Assembly (NCBI GenBank): GCA_021234155.1 | Contig: JAJEKV010000005.1 | Span: 22,085,584-22,149,583, forward strand | Origin: Isoetes taiwanensis | Lineage: Eukaryota; Streptophyta; Lycopodiopsida; Isoetales; Isoetaceae | Length of the DNA: 64,000 bases | Direction of reading: 5' to 3' | Shown: positions 1 through 12,149 of the stretch, in pieces | How positions within the stretch are numbered: the stretch's first letter is position 1 | How the letters are laid out: each line of letters opens with the position of its first letter | Made by a program: the position numbers and the translations under genes | Notes under the pieces: generated by a model | Database searches by the model: none | What the model saw: the letters and a program-made list of their open reading frames with translations, nothing else | What the model was told of the DNA's origin: nothing

Positions 1-3000
1 CGATGTAGATGCTTCCTGTTATGTAGAGTCTCTGCACTGACTCTTTTTCTGTATTGTTATTTTTTCTCCTTCTAACTTTATCTCGATTTGTTATCTTTAA
101 CACTGCAGACACTTGGGGCTTATACTAGATACTCCAGGATCTATTTGAACACCTTAGGCATTTGATTCCATACGAGAAGTACTGCGGCAATACAGAAAGT
201 TTGGTTTCAGAAAGTATGCAACCGTCTGTTTCTTAAGTGTTTGGTCTGCCCTGCACATTAGCAAAGAAATTAAAGAGACTTCAGTAAATGTGTGATCTGT
301 TTCTGGTTATGTAGGTGGAAATAAAATCTGTTTGTGGTTATGTAGGTGTGATAATTATCGCTGAAGCATTCTTTCTGGGTTTCTCATTCTTTCTGGGGTT
401 TTGATCTTCCAACCGAAGGAAGCACAAATGGCAGTGGGCAAAGCATGGGAATTGAGGGAAGGCACCGGTTTTCCTCTCATACTTGATTCTAATATAGAAA
501 TCGCATCATTGCGTTTTTTTTGCTTCCATGTTTGATCTGCATCTGCTTCAAGATCTTATGAAATCGCTTCTAGAGCAACTCTCTGTTTTACAGGTGATGA
601 GAGCGCATCAACCTAAAGTGGCCGAATTTCCAATTTTACAAGAATGTTTCAGCCTAAAGTGACCGATTTGGTTCTGCAGTAGCTAATTTTTGTGGAGGTT
701 CTTTTTTTGGTGCAGAGAGCCTGCATTTGCAAGTTCGCTGATGGGTTTACATTGGTGCAAATTATACCAAGGCGAACATGACAAGCAGCAAAGCTCTATT
801 ATTTTGATCCACGAGTTTTTTCTATTGGCTTTTCATTTTCGGGCCATCCACAGTCGGTGCCTCCCAATGTGGATATATGGCGATGTCCAGAGGATGCGGG
901 TCATGAGCTGTGGCCTTTTGTTCACTGATCGGATCTGCATGTTACCCTACTTCAAATAAAAATTAGGTAAACAACCGTTTTTTTCTTTATTCTTTTTGCA
1001 TGTATACATGTTCTTGCCTCTGAGCACCAATAATGATGGAGTTCGTCCCCATTTTTAAATCAAGCTCGGTCTTAGATACTTGAATTTCCTGGTATGTTTT
1101 CTACCTCTAAGCGTTAATTGTTTCACTTTTGTTTCAGATTTATTAAATGCATGTGTGTTTTGAGTTTTATCCTATGTCTGTGGTAACATGTTAAAAATAT
1201 GAATGATGCACCATGCTCTATTTATCTATGAATGATGCACCATGCTCTATTTATCAAGATAATCATCAAAAGGCCTTGCTGACAGGCACTTTGTTTTTAA
1301 GAAACGCCAACATCCTCCATGTTAAAGGGGCATTGGATGCTTTGACAGTGCCTGTAACAGTTGCATCTCACGTTGTTTGATGTATGGCATGGAGAAATGT
1401 GGAACAATTGAATGCTGAGAAAACACCATCTTTGCTTGATTATTTTGGAAACTAATTGTGCTTTCCAAGAGCTATTGTAAAAGTGGAACATTTCAAAGTA
1501 TCGGTCTACTCTGTTGTAGATGTTCCATTTAGATTATGACGTCTAGGGGATTCATTTTAAGTCGATGAGGTGACACCCCATTATTTGGATAAATACTTTT
1601 GCACAACATAAGTGCTTTATATACTTTGGAAAGATTGCTCAGTGATAAATAACTGTAACTGATTGCTGGACTGTAACTGAGATAAATAACTGTAACTGTG
1701 GAAGTAAACAAGAGGTGCATTTTTGAGTCTTCATGCATCCTTTACATGGTCTATGATTATATGCAATGCTAGCAGTAATTGACTACTAGATTCTTCAGTA
1801 CATGAATTTTAAGCTCTTAGGATAGATTAGAAGCTGTCTAAGAGTGATCTGTGTGTTGTGCATTTGCAGTGGACTTTGGTTGAAAAAAGGGTTGGCACTT
1901 TCTTTCATTTGAGCATGGAACAAGTAAGTTTGCAGATTGTTTTTTTACCCTTTTATTTTATTCGTGATTGTGAATGTTATTGGCAACCCTTTTATCCAAG
2001 AGTGATGCATGCATGGTTCACCACCATCCCCATCCTCAGTAACGTGAACAAAATAAATATGGCTGCTTTATTGCAAACAACCATTGTTTGTGTGGCATCC
2101 GTTATAAAGCTTGATGTTCAATTTTGCTTCCAAATTATCATGCCCACAACATAGCCGTGGTCGGTTCATGATGAATTAGGAGTTTGTTAATGATATGAAT
2201 GGCAAGAGTATGGATTTGGGCTCCAAACAAAAAGTACAACACAACATAATATGATATTTGCATAAATGGAAAGTTGGTCTCTTTCTCTCAACTTAGATGC
2301 AAGGTAAGTAGTTCTGTGTTGCAAAATCTAAGATCATTTACAACTGAGAATGTGAGACTTTCGTAGGAACAATGACATTAGATGGGCTTCATGTTTTTGC
2401 ATTCGTCTCCAGAAAGGCAATGTGTGAAACCACGAGATTGCTCTCTGATTATACTCATAAGTTGGATTGAAAATGCATTTAGAGATGCTACTGAGAAGTG
2501 AAACAACAAGATTGCTCTTTGATTGTACTCATAAATTGGATTGAAAATGCATTTTGAGATGTCCTCGAGAAATCAAATTTGATAAACTGACCTACAGAAG
2601 CTCATGATGAATTGAACTTCTTTTGATACTTTGTGAGCAAAGACAATAGTATTACGTTAAGTTTATCATTGACTAAGTTAAGCTCGACAGCCTCACGCTA
2701 CTAATGTTCACAAATAATTCAAACCATTTTTTTTTGTTTAATACCTCTCTAAGATAGATACCTTACAGTGTCAACATTTGTGCAACTATGGCCTTGCATT
2801 ATTCGAGTTAAAACTTGATTATTTATGCGGGGCAATGCCAGTCACACGTTTATAAAGAAAGACTTTTGGAGGATGTTTCATATACAATTAAAACATTTAA
2901 TGACTTATATGCTAGAAATATCTTAAAGTTTGGTCAACTTGAAGTGTATCATGTCATATACTAGCACGAAGCCCTAACACCATATAAGAGATTCAAATAG

Positions 3001-3256
3001 CAAGACCATGGCTTCAATGCCTAAACCCCATTCCTTATAAAGCATTGTTTTCTAAAATTTATAAACGCAAAGTTAATGCATTAATGATACAATCATTAGA
3101 CAATTTCAATAACAAAAATAATGATAAAAGCAAATAATGTTCATTGTTGCTAATATCAATATGCGATGTGTTGAAGTTGCAGATATGGACGTTAAAGGTT
3201 GAGTAAAAACACATGTCAGAACATTAGCCCGGCAACGCCGGGCACACGTTTACTAG
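1..3256 (+). mobile_element. Helitron tandem unit 1 (5' part lies outside the window)
   Basis: The sequence from position 1 matches unit 2 from about 4378 onward and unit 3 from about 8955, so roughly the first 1.1 kb of this unit is off the left edge. It ends with a plant-type Helitron 3' terminus: a 17-nt hairpin (GCCCGGCAACGCCGGGC, 3227-3243), nine bases, then CTAG (3253-3256). It has no Rep/helicase ORF, so it is non-autonomous. Inside are exon-like pieces between intron signals, for example a 54-bp exon near 1869-1922 between a TTTGCAG acceptor and a GTAAGT donor, and another starting after a GGTGCAG acceptor near 715. I do not recognise the captured gene. The short ORFs in the unit are not convincing genes. 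Confidence 0.8.
3227..3256 (+). other. Helitron 3' terminus, unit 1
   Basis: Hairpin with 7-bp stem and AAC loop at 3227-3243, nine-base spacer, CTAG at 3253-3256, followed directly by the TC of the next unit. Confidence 0.85.
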
Positions 3257-6200
3257 TCTACTTACTTAAAATGTTTTTGCCCTTTCTCTCTCACGCCGGG
3301 TGTCCCCTTTCCGGCTCCCAAAACTCACGCTTTTTCCGGCAAAAACGCGTTTTCCGGCTATTTTCTCTCTTCTTTCAGTTTTCTGGCATCAACTTTCTCT
3401 CTCCGGTGTGGGCGGTGCGGTTGGGTTAACGCATCGGGAGAATGGGCTTACGGCGAGCTCTCGCCAAAAGCGAGAGCATAGCAAAGCTTGGATATGGAAG
3501 ATGGCTTGGTTTCGGTTATGGAAGATGGCTTGGTTTTCGGTTTAGGGTTGATAGCCGGTGCAAGGAAGCATAAGCGGAAAGCAAAATGAGGAAGACAACA
3601 AGGAAATGGATTTCGGCATTTGGATTTTCTTAAAGTGACCGGATTTAGGTAGAAGGGTGGAGCAAATTCCACCATTTTGTTATAGGTGACGATTTTGCAT
3701 TTTCTAATTCTTTGAAACATCTCATTTTTTTTTTTACCAGAGCCTCCATTCTTGAGGATTTTGCAGCTCTATTAGCATAAGGATACGCTCGATAATATGC
3801 CAAAGAAATCGAAATATGAATTCGGGCTTCTTTTTGCGGTGTGATTTTCCTCACGATCTTGCATCTCCATTTATTTTGACGATCTTGCATCTCCATTTAT
3901 TTTGACAGGTCTAAGAAAAGGCTAAATAATGCAGATACGGATCCATATTCAAGGCTTTGAAGTTAGGAGATCTCAATCCGTTTTTGGTAATGCCATCGAT
4001 GCCGTTTTAGAGTTCCATTTTACATTTTGCTGCGCCCATAAGCTCTCTAGAGCTTTCTCGATACAATCTTAAATGCGGGCATGCATAAGTCAATAGCATC
4101 CGGCTTACCCTATGCATCCGGTTTTGCGGCTAATACCTAAAAATAATTTCGCCTTCCATCATTTCGCCAAATACCTAAAATAGAGAAGAAGGCAGTCAAG
4201 CAGGCACCTCTCGTGCACCTCTCCCGGCTTCATTCTTCTGCCCGGATACCGGCTGGAGCTCGGCTTCAACTTCGGGATTTTTGTTCGGTTTCTTTTCCCA
4301 AAATGCCCTTGCTAAATCGTTAAGTTTCAGTGAAACAAAGGGATTTTTGCTCCATTTAATGCACAAAAACCAGGTCCGATGTAGATGCTTCTGTTATGTA
4401 GAGTCTCTCAGACCGACTCTTTTTCTGTATTGTTATTTTTCTCCTTCTAACTTTATCTCGATTTGTTATCTTTAACACCGCAGACACTTGGGGCTTATAC
4501 TAGATACTCCGGGATCTATTTGAACACCTTAGGCATTTGATTCCATACGAGAAGCTGCGGCAATACTGAAAGTTTGGTTTGAAAGTATGCAACCGTCTGT
4601 TTCTTAAGTGTTTGGTCCGCCTCGCACATTAGCAAAGAAATTAAAGAGACTTGATAAATGTGTGATCTGTTTTTACGGTTATGTAGGTGGAAATAAAATC
4701 TGTTTGTGGTTATGTAGGTGTGATAATTATCATTTGAAGCATTCTTTTCGGGTTTCTCATTCTTTACGGGGTTTTGATCTTCCAACCGAAGGAAGCACAA
4801 ATGGCAATGGGCAAAGCATGGGAATTGAGGGAAGGCACCGGTTTTCCTCTCATACTTGATTCTAATATAGAAATCGCATCATTATTTTTTTTGCTTCCAT
4901 GTTTGATGCAGACCGCTTCAAGATCTTATGAAATCGCTTCTAGAGCAACTCGCTTTTTACTGGTGATGAGAGCGCATCAACCTAAAGTGGCGAATTTCCA
5001 ATTTTACAAGAATGTTTCACCCTAAAGTGACCGATTTGGTTCGCGGTAGCTAATTTTTGTGGAGGTTTTTTTTGGTGCAGAGAGCTTTGCATTTGCAAGT
5101 TCGGCCGATGGGTTTACATTGGTGCAAATTATACCAAGGCGAACATGACAAGCAAAAAAAGCTCTATTATTTTGATCCACGAGTTTTTTCTATTGGCTTT
5201 TCATTTTGGGCCATCCCATCGGTGCCTCCCAATGTGGATATATGGCGATGTCCGGAGGATGCGGGTCATGAGTCTGTGGCCTTTTGTTCACGCGATCGGA
5301 TGCATGTTACCCTACTTCAAATAAAAATTAGGTAAACAACCGTTTTTTTCTTTATTCTTTTTGCATGTATACATGTTCTTGCCTCTGAGCACCAATAATG
5401 ATGGAGTTCGTCCCCATTTTTAAATCAAGCTCGGTCTTAGATACTTGAATTTCCTGGTATGTTTTCTACCTCTAAGCGTTAATTGTTTCACTTTTGTTTC
5501 AGATTTATTAAATGCATGTGTGTTTTGAGTTTTATCCTATGTCTGTGGTAACATGTTAAAAATATGAATGATGCACCATGCTCTATTTATCTATGAATGA
5601 TGCACCATGCTCTATTTATCAAGATAATCATCAAAAGGCCTTCCGACGAGGCACTTTGTTTTAAGAAACGCCAACATCCTCCATGTTAAAGGGGCATTGG
5701 ATGCTTTGACAGTGCCTGTAACAGTTGCATCTCACGTTGTTTGATGTATGGCATGGAGAAATGTGGAACAATTGAATGCTGAGAAAACACCATCTTTGCT
5801 TGATTATTTTGGAAACTAATTGTGCTTTCCAAGAGCTATTGTAAAAGTGGAACATTTCAAAGTATCGGTCTACTCTGTTGTAGATGTTCCATTTAGATTA
5901 TGACGTCTAGGGGATTCATTTTAAGTCGATGAGGTGACACCCCATTATTTGGATAAATACTTTTGCACAACATAAGTGCTTTATATACTTTGGAAAGATT
6001 GCTCAGTGATAAATAAGCATGAATCGATTCTTTGGATCAGAATCTTGAGATAAATAATCAGAATCGTGGAAGTAAACAAGAGGTGCATTTTTGAGTCTTC
6101 ATGCATCCTTTACATGGTCTATGATTATATGCAATGCTAGCAGTAATTGACTACTAGATTCTTCAGTACATGAATTTTAAGCTCTTAGGATAGATTAGAA

Positions 6201-7627
6201 GCTGTCTAAGAGTGATCTGTGTGTTGTGCATTTGCAGTGGACTTTGGTTGAAAAAAGGGTTGGCACTTTCTTTCATTTGAGCATGGAACAAGTAAGTTTG
6301 CAGATTGTTTTTTTACCCTTTTATTTTATTCGTGATTGTGAATGTTATTGGCAACCCTTTTATCCAAGAGTGATGCATGCATGGTTCACCACCATCCCCA
6401 TCCTCAGTAACGTGAACAAAATAAATATGGCTGCTTTATTGCAAACAACCATTGTTTGTGTGGCATCCGTTATAAAGCTTGATGTTCAATTTTGCTTCCA
6501 AATTATCATGCCCACAACATAGCCGTGGTCGGTTCATGATGAATTAGGAGTTTGTTAATGATATGAATGGCAAGAGTATGGATTTGGGCTCCAAACAAAA
6601 AGTACAACACAACATAATATGATATTTGCATAAATGGAAAGTTGGTCTCTTTCTCTCAACTTAGATGCAAGGTAAGTAGTTCTGTGTTGCAAAATCTAAG
6701 ATCATTTACAACTGAGAATGTGAGAGACTTTCGTAGGAACAATGACATTAGATGGGCTTCATGTTTTTGCATTCGTCTCCAGAAAGGCAATGTGTGAAAC
6801 CACGAGATTGCTCTCTGATTATACTCATAAGTTGGATTGAAAATGCATTTAGAGATGCTACTGAGAAGTGAAACAACAAGATTGCTCTTTGATTGTACTC
6901 ATAAATTGGATTGAAAATGCATTTTGAGATGTCCTCGAGAAATCAAATTTGATAAACTGACCTACAGAAGCTCATGATGAATTGAACTTCTTTTGATACT
7001 TTGTGAGCAAAGACAATAGTATTACGTTAAGTTTATCATTGACTAAGTTAAGCTCGACAGCCTCACGCTACTAATGTTCACAAATAATTCAAACCATTTT
7101 TTTTGTTTAATACCTCTCTAAGATAGATACCTTACAGTGTCAACATTTGTGCAACTATGGCCTTGCATTATTCGAGTTAAAACTTGATTATTTATGCGGG
7201 GCAATGCCAGTCACACGTTTATAAAGAAAGACTTTTGGAGGATGTTTCATATACAATTAAAACATTTAATGACTTATATGCTAGAAATATCTTAAAGTTT
7301 GGTCAACTTGAAGTGTATCATGTCATATACTAGCACGAAGCCCTAACACCATATAAGAGATTCAAATAGCAAGACCATGGCTTCAATGCCTAAACCCCAT
7401 TCCTTATAAAGCATTGTTTTCTAAAATTTATAAAGCATAAAAGTTAATGCATTAATGATACAATCATTAGACAATTTCAATAACAAAAATAATGATAAAA
7501 GCAAATAATGTTCATTGTTGCTAATATCAATATGCGATGTGTTGAAGTTGCAGATATGGACGTTAAAGGTTGAGTAAAAACACATGTCAGAACATTAGCC
7601 CGGCAACGCCGGGCACACGTTTACTAG
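3257..7627 (+). mobile_element. Helitron tandem unit 2 (complete, 4.37 kb)
   Basis: This unit begins TCTACTTACTTAAAATG directly after the CTAG of unit 1 and ends in CTAG at 7624-7627 behind the same hairpin (7598-7614). TC at the 5' end, a hairpin and CTRR at the 3' end, and no terminal inverted repeats or target duplication are the defining Helitron features. The first 0.9 kb is absent from the visible part of unit 1 but matches unit 3 closely, including a short open stretch near 8020-8150 that repeats a GRWLGF motif. The rest matches unit 1 almost base for base over about 2 kb (960-3020 against 5338-7400). No transposase domain is visible. Confidence 0.82.
7598..7627 (+). other. Helitron 3' terminus, unit 2
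   Basis: Same hairpin, spacer and CTAG as at 3227-3256. The next bases are TTGTTTTC, the start of the duplicated 3' segment, rather than a TC end. Confidence 0.85.
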
Positions 7628-7839
7628 TTGTTTTCTAAAATTTATAAACGCAAAGTTAATGCATTAATGATACAATCATTAGACAATTTCAATAACAAAA
7701 ATAATGATAAAAGCAAATAATGTTCATTGTTGCTAATATCAATATGCGATGTGTTGAAGTTGCAGATATGGACGTTAAAGGTTGAGTAAAAACACATGTC
7801 AGAACATTAGCCCGGCAACGCCGGGCACACGTTTACTAG
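7628..7839 (+). repeat. Extra copy of the Helitron 3'-terminal 212 bp
   Basis: This segment repeats 7414-7627 almost exactly and ends in its own hairpin (7810-7826) and CTAG (7836-7839). It sits directly between the 3' end of unit 2 and the TC start of unit 3. It lacks a 5' end, so it is a duplicated 3' terminus rather than a full element. It explains why the spacing from unit 2 to unit 3 is about 200 bp longer than from unit 1 to unit 2. Confidence 0.85.
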
Positions 7840-10800
7840 TCTACTTACTTAAAATGTTTTTGCCCTTTCTCTCTCACGCCGGGTGTCCCCTTTCCGGCTC
7901 CCAAAACTCACGCTTTTTCCGGCAAAAACGCGTTTTCCGGCTATTTTCTCTCTTCTTTTCGGTTTTTCGGCATCAACTTTCTCTCTCTCCAGGTGTGGGC
8001 GGTGCCCGTTGGGTTAAGTTGAATGGCGAAGCCGCGGCGAGCTCTCGCCAAAGCGAGCATAGCAAAGCTTGGATATGGAAGATGGCTTGGTTTCGGTTAT
8101 GGAAGATGGCTTGGTTTTCGGTTTAGGGTTGATAGCCGGTGCAAGGAAGCATAAACGGAAAGCAAAATGAGGAAGACAACAAGGAAATGGATTCTCGCAT
8201 TTGGATTTTCTTAAAGTGACCGGATTTAGGTAGAAGGTGGAGCAAATTCCACCATTTTGTTATAGGTGACGATTTTGCATTTTCTAATTTTTGAAACATC
8301 TCATTTTTTTTACCAGAGCCTCCATTCTTGAGGATTTTGCAGCTCTATTAGCATAAGGATACGCTCGATAATATGCCAAAGAAATCAGAAATATAAAACT
8401 TCTTTTTGGGTGATTTTCCTACGATCTTGCATCTCCATTTATTTTGACGATCTTGCATCTCCATTTATTTTGACAGGTCTAAGAAAAGGCTAAATAATGC
8501 AGAGTACCGGATCCATATTCAAGGCTTTGAAGTTAGGAGATCTCAATCCGTTTTTGGTAATGCCATCGGATGCCGTTTTTAGAGTTCCATTTTACATTTT
8601 CTGCTGCCCATAAGCTCTCTAGAGCTTTTCTCGATACAATCTTAAATCTGGGCATGCATAAGTCAATAGCATCCGACTTACCCTATGCATCCGGGTTTTG
8701 CGGCTAATACCTAAAAATAATTTTCGCCTTCCATCATTTCGCCAAATACCTAAAATAGAGAAGCAGGCGATCGCAGGCACCTCTCGTGCACCTCTCCGGC
8801 TTCATTCTTCTTGCCCAGATACCAGGCCGGAGCTCCGGCTTCAACTTCGTGATTTTTGTTGGGTTTCTTTTCCCAAAGAATGCCCTTGCTAAATCGTTAA
8901 GTTTCAAGTGAAACAAAGGGATTTTTGCTCCATTTAATGCACAAAAACCAGGTCCGATGTAGATGCTTCTGTTATGTAGAGTCTGACGTGACTCTTTTTA
9001 CGTATTGTTATTTTTCTCCTTCTAACTTTATCTCGATTTGTTATCTTTAACACCGCAGACACTTGGGGCTTATACTAGATACTCAGGATCTATTTGAACA
9101 CCTTAGGCATTTGATTCCATAATGAGAAATACTTTGCGGCAATACTGAGAAAGTTTGGTTTCGAGAAAGTATGCAACCGTCTGTTTCTTAAGTGTTTGGT
9201 CTGCCTCGCACATTAGCAAAGAAATTAAAGAGACTTGATAAATGTGTGATCTGTTTACGGTTATGTAGGTGGAAATAAAATCTGTTTGTGGTTATGTAGG
9301 TGTGATAATTATCATTGAAGCATTCTTTCTGGGTTTCTCATTCTTTCTGGGGTTTTGATCTTCCAACCGAAGGAAGCACAAATGGCAGTGGGCAAAGCAT
9401 GGGAATTGAGGGAAGGCACCGGTTTTCCTCTCATACTTGATTCTAATATAGAAATCGCATCATTGCGTTTTTTTTGCTTCCATGTTTGATCTGCAGACCG
9501 CTTCAAGATCTTATGAAATCGCTTCTAGAGCAACTCTCTTTTTACTGGTGATGAGAGCGCATCAACCTAAAGTGGCCGAATTTCCAATTTTACAAGAATG
9601 TTTCAGCCTAAAGTGACCGATTTGGTTCTCGCGAGAGCTAATTTTTGTGGAGGTTCTTTTTTTTTGGTGCAGAGAGCCTGCATTTGCAAGTTCGCTGATG
9701 GGTTTACATTGGTGCAAATTATACCAAGGCGAACATGACAAGCAGCAAAGCTCTATTATTTTGATCCACGAGTTTTTTCTATTGGCTTTTCATTTTCGGG
9801 CCATCCACAGTCGGTGCCTCCCAATGTGGATATATGGCGATGTCCAGAGGATGCGGGTCATGAGCTGTGGCCTTTTGTTCACTGATCGGATCTGCATGTT
9901 ACCCTACTTCAAATAAAAATTAGGTAAACAACCGTTTTTTTCTTTATTCTTTTTGCATGTATACATGTTCTTGCCTCTGAGCACCAATAATGATGGAGTT
10001 CGTCCCATTTTTAAATCAAGCTCGGTCTTAGATACTTGAATTTCCTGGTATGTTTTCTACCTCTAAGCGTTAATTGTTTCACTTTTGTTTCAGATTTATT
10101 AAATGCATGTGTGTTTTGAGTTTTATCCTATGTCTGTGGTAACATGTTAAAAATATGAATGATGCACCATGCTCTATTTATCTATGAATGATGCACCATG
10201 CTCTATTTATCAAGATAATCATCAAAAGGCCTTCTTGCCGGTGCACTTTGTTTTTAAGAAACGCCTACATCCTCCATGTTAAAGGGGCATTGGATGCTTT
10301 GACAGTGCCTGTAACAGTTGCATCTCACGTTGTTTGATGTATGGCATGGAGAAATGTGGAACAATTGAATGCTGAGAAAACACCATCTTTGCTTGATTAT
10401 TTTGGAAACTAATTGTGCTTTCCAAGAGCTATTGTAAAAGTGGAACATTTCAAAGTATCGGTCTACTCTGTTGTAGATGTTCCATTTAGATTATGACGTC
10501 TAGGGGATTCATTTTAAGTCGATGAGGTGACACCCCATTATTTGGATAAATACTTTTGCACAACATAAGTGCTTTATATACTTTGGAAAGATTGCTCGAT
10601 TGATAAATAAGCTGAATCGATTTGCCGGATCAGAATCGAGATAAATAAGCATGAATCGTGGAAGTAAACAAGAGGTGCATTTTTGAGTCTTCATGCATCC
10701 TTTACATGGTCTATGATTATATGCAATGCTAGCAGTAATTGACTACTAGATTCTTCAGTACATGAATTTTAAGCTCTTAGGATAGATTAGAAGCTGTCTA

Positions 10801-12149
10801 AGAGTGATCTGTGTGTTGTGCATTTGCAGTGGACTTTGGTTGAAAAAAGGGTTGGCACTTTCTTTCATTTGAGCATGGAACAAGTAAGTTTGCAGATTGT
10901 TTTTTTACCCTTTTATTTTATTCGTGATTGTGAATGTTATTGGCAACCCTTTTATCCAAGAGTGATGCATGCATGGTTCACCACCATCCCCATCCTCAGT
11001 AACGTGAACAAAATAAATATGGCTGCTTTATTGCAAACAACCATTGTTTGTGTGGCATCCGTTATAAAGCTTGATGTTCAATTTTGCTTCCAAATTATCA
11101 TGCCCACAACATAGCCGTGGTCGGTTCATGATGAATTAGGAGTTTGTTAATGATATGAATGGCAAGAGTATGGATTTGGGCTCCAAACAAAAAGTACAAC
11201 ACAACATAATATGATATTTGCATAAATGGAAAGTTGGTCTCTTTCTCTCAACTTAGATGCAAGGTAAGTAGTTCTGTGTTGCAAAATCTAAGATCATTTA
11301 CAACGGAGAATGTGAGAGACTTTCGTAGGAACAATGACATTAGATGGGCTTCATGTTTTTGCATTCGTCTCCAGAAAGGCAATGTGTGAAACCACGAGAT
11401 TGCTCTCTGATTATACTCATAAGTTGGATTGAAAATGCATTTAGAGATGCTACTGAGAAGTGAAACAACAAGATTGCTCTTTGATTGTACTCATAAATTG
11501 GATTGAAAATGCATTTTGAGATGTCCTCGAGAAATCAAATTTGATAAACTGACCTACAGAAGCTCATGATGAATTGAACTTCTTTTGATACTTTGTGAGC
11601 AAAGACAATAGTATTACGTTAAGTTTATCATTGACTAAGTTAAGCTCGACAGCCTCACGCTACTAATGTTCACAAATAATTCAAACCATTTTTTTTGTTT
11701 AATACCTCTCTAAGATAGATACCTTACAGTGTCAACATTTGTGCAACTATGGCCTTGCATTATTCGAGTTAAAACTTGATTATTTATGCGGGGCAATGCC
11801 AGTCACACGTTTATAAAGAAAGACTTTTGGAGGATGTTTCATATACAATTAAAACATTTAATGACTTATATGCTAGAAATATCTTAAAGTTTGGTCAACT
11901 TGAAGTGTATCATGTCATATACTAGCACGAAGCCCTAACACCATATAAGAGATTCAAATAGCAAGACCATGGCTTCAATGCCTAAACCCCATTCCTTATA
12001 AAGCATTGTTTTCTAAAATTTATAAACGCAAAGTTAATGCATTAATGATACAATCATTAGACAATTTCAATAACAAAAATAATGATAAAAGCAAATAATG
12101 TTCATTGTTGCTAATATCAATATGCGATGTGTTGAAGTTGCAGATATGG
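7840..12149 (+). mobile_element. Helitron tandem unit 3 (homology ends at 12149)
   Basis: The unit starts with the same TCTACTTACTT end, directly after CTAG at 7836-7839. It tracks units 1 and 2 through the 3'-subterminal region as far as the bases CAGATATGG at 12141-12149. There units 1 and 2 continue into the last 60 bp with the hairpin and CTAG, but this copy continues into unrelated sequence starting TGATGGATCC. Its true 3' end is therefore either missing or one of the later termini at 15003 or 15522. Differences from the other units cluster at CAG/CTG sites. Confidence 0.8.

Noticed and set aside
690-959. 89-aa ORF repeated in the Helitron units (also at 5057 and 9647)
   Set aside because: Its frame changes between copies at CAG/CTG sites, it crosses an apparent splice acceptor, and it matches no family I know. 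Treated as captured exon sequence, not a gene.
1858-2154. 98-aa ORF identical in all three Helitron units
   Set aside because: It runs through a GTAAGT donor into intron-like sequence. Identity reflects recent duplication rather than selection.
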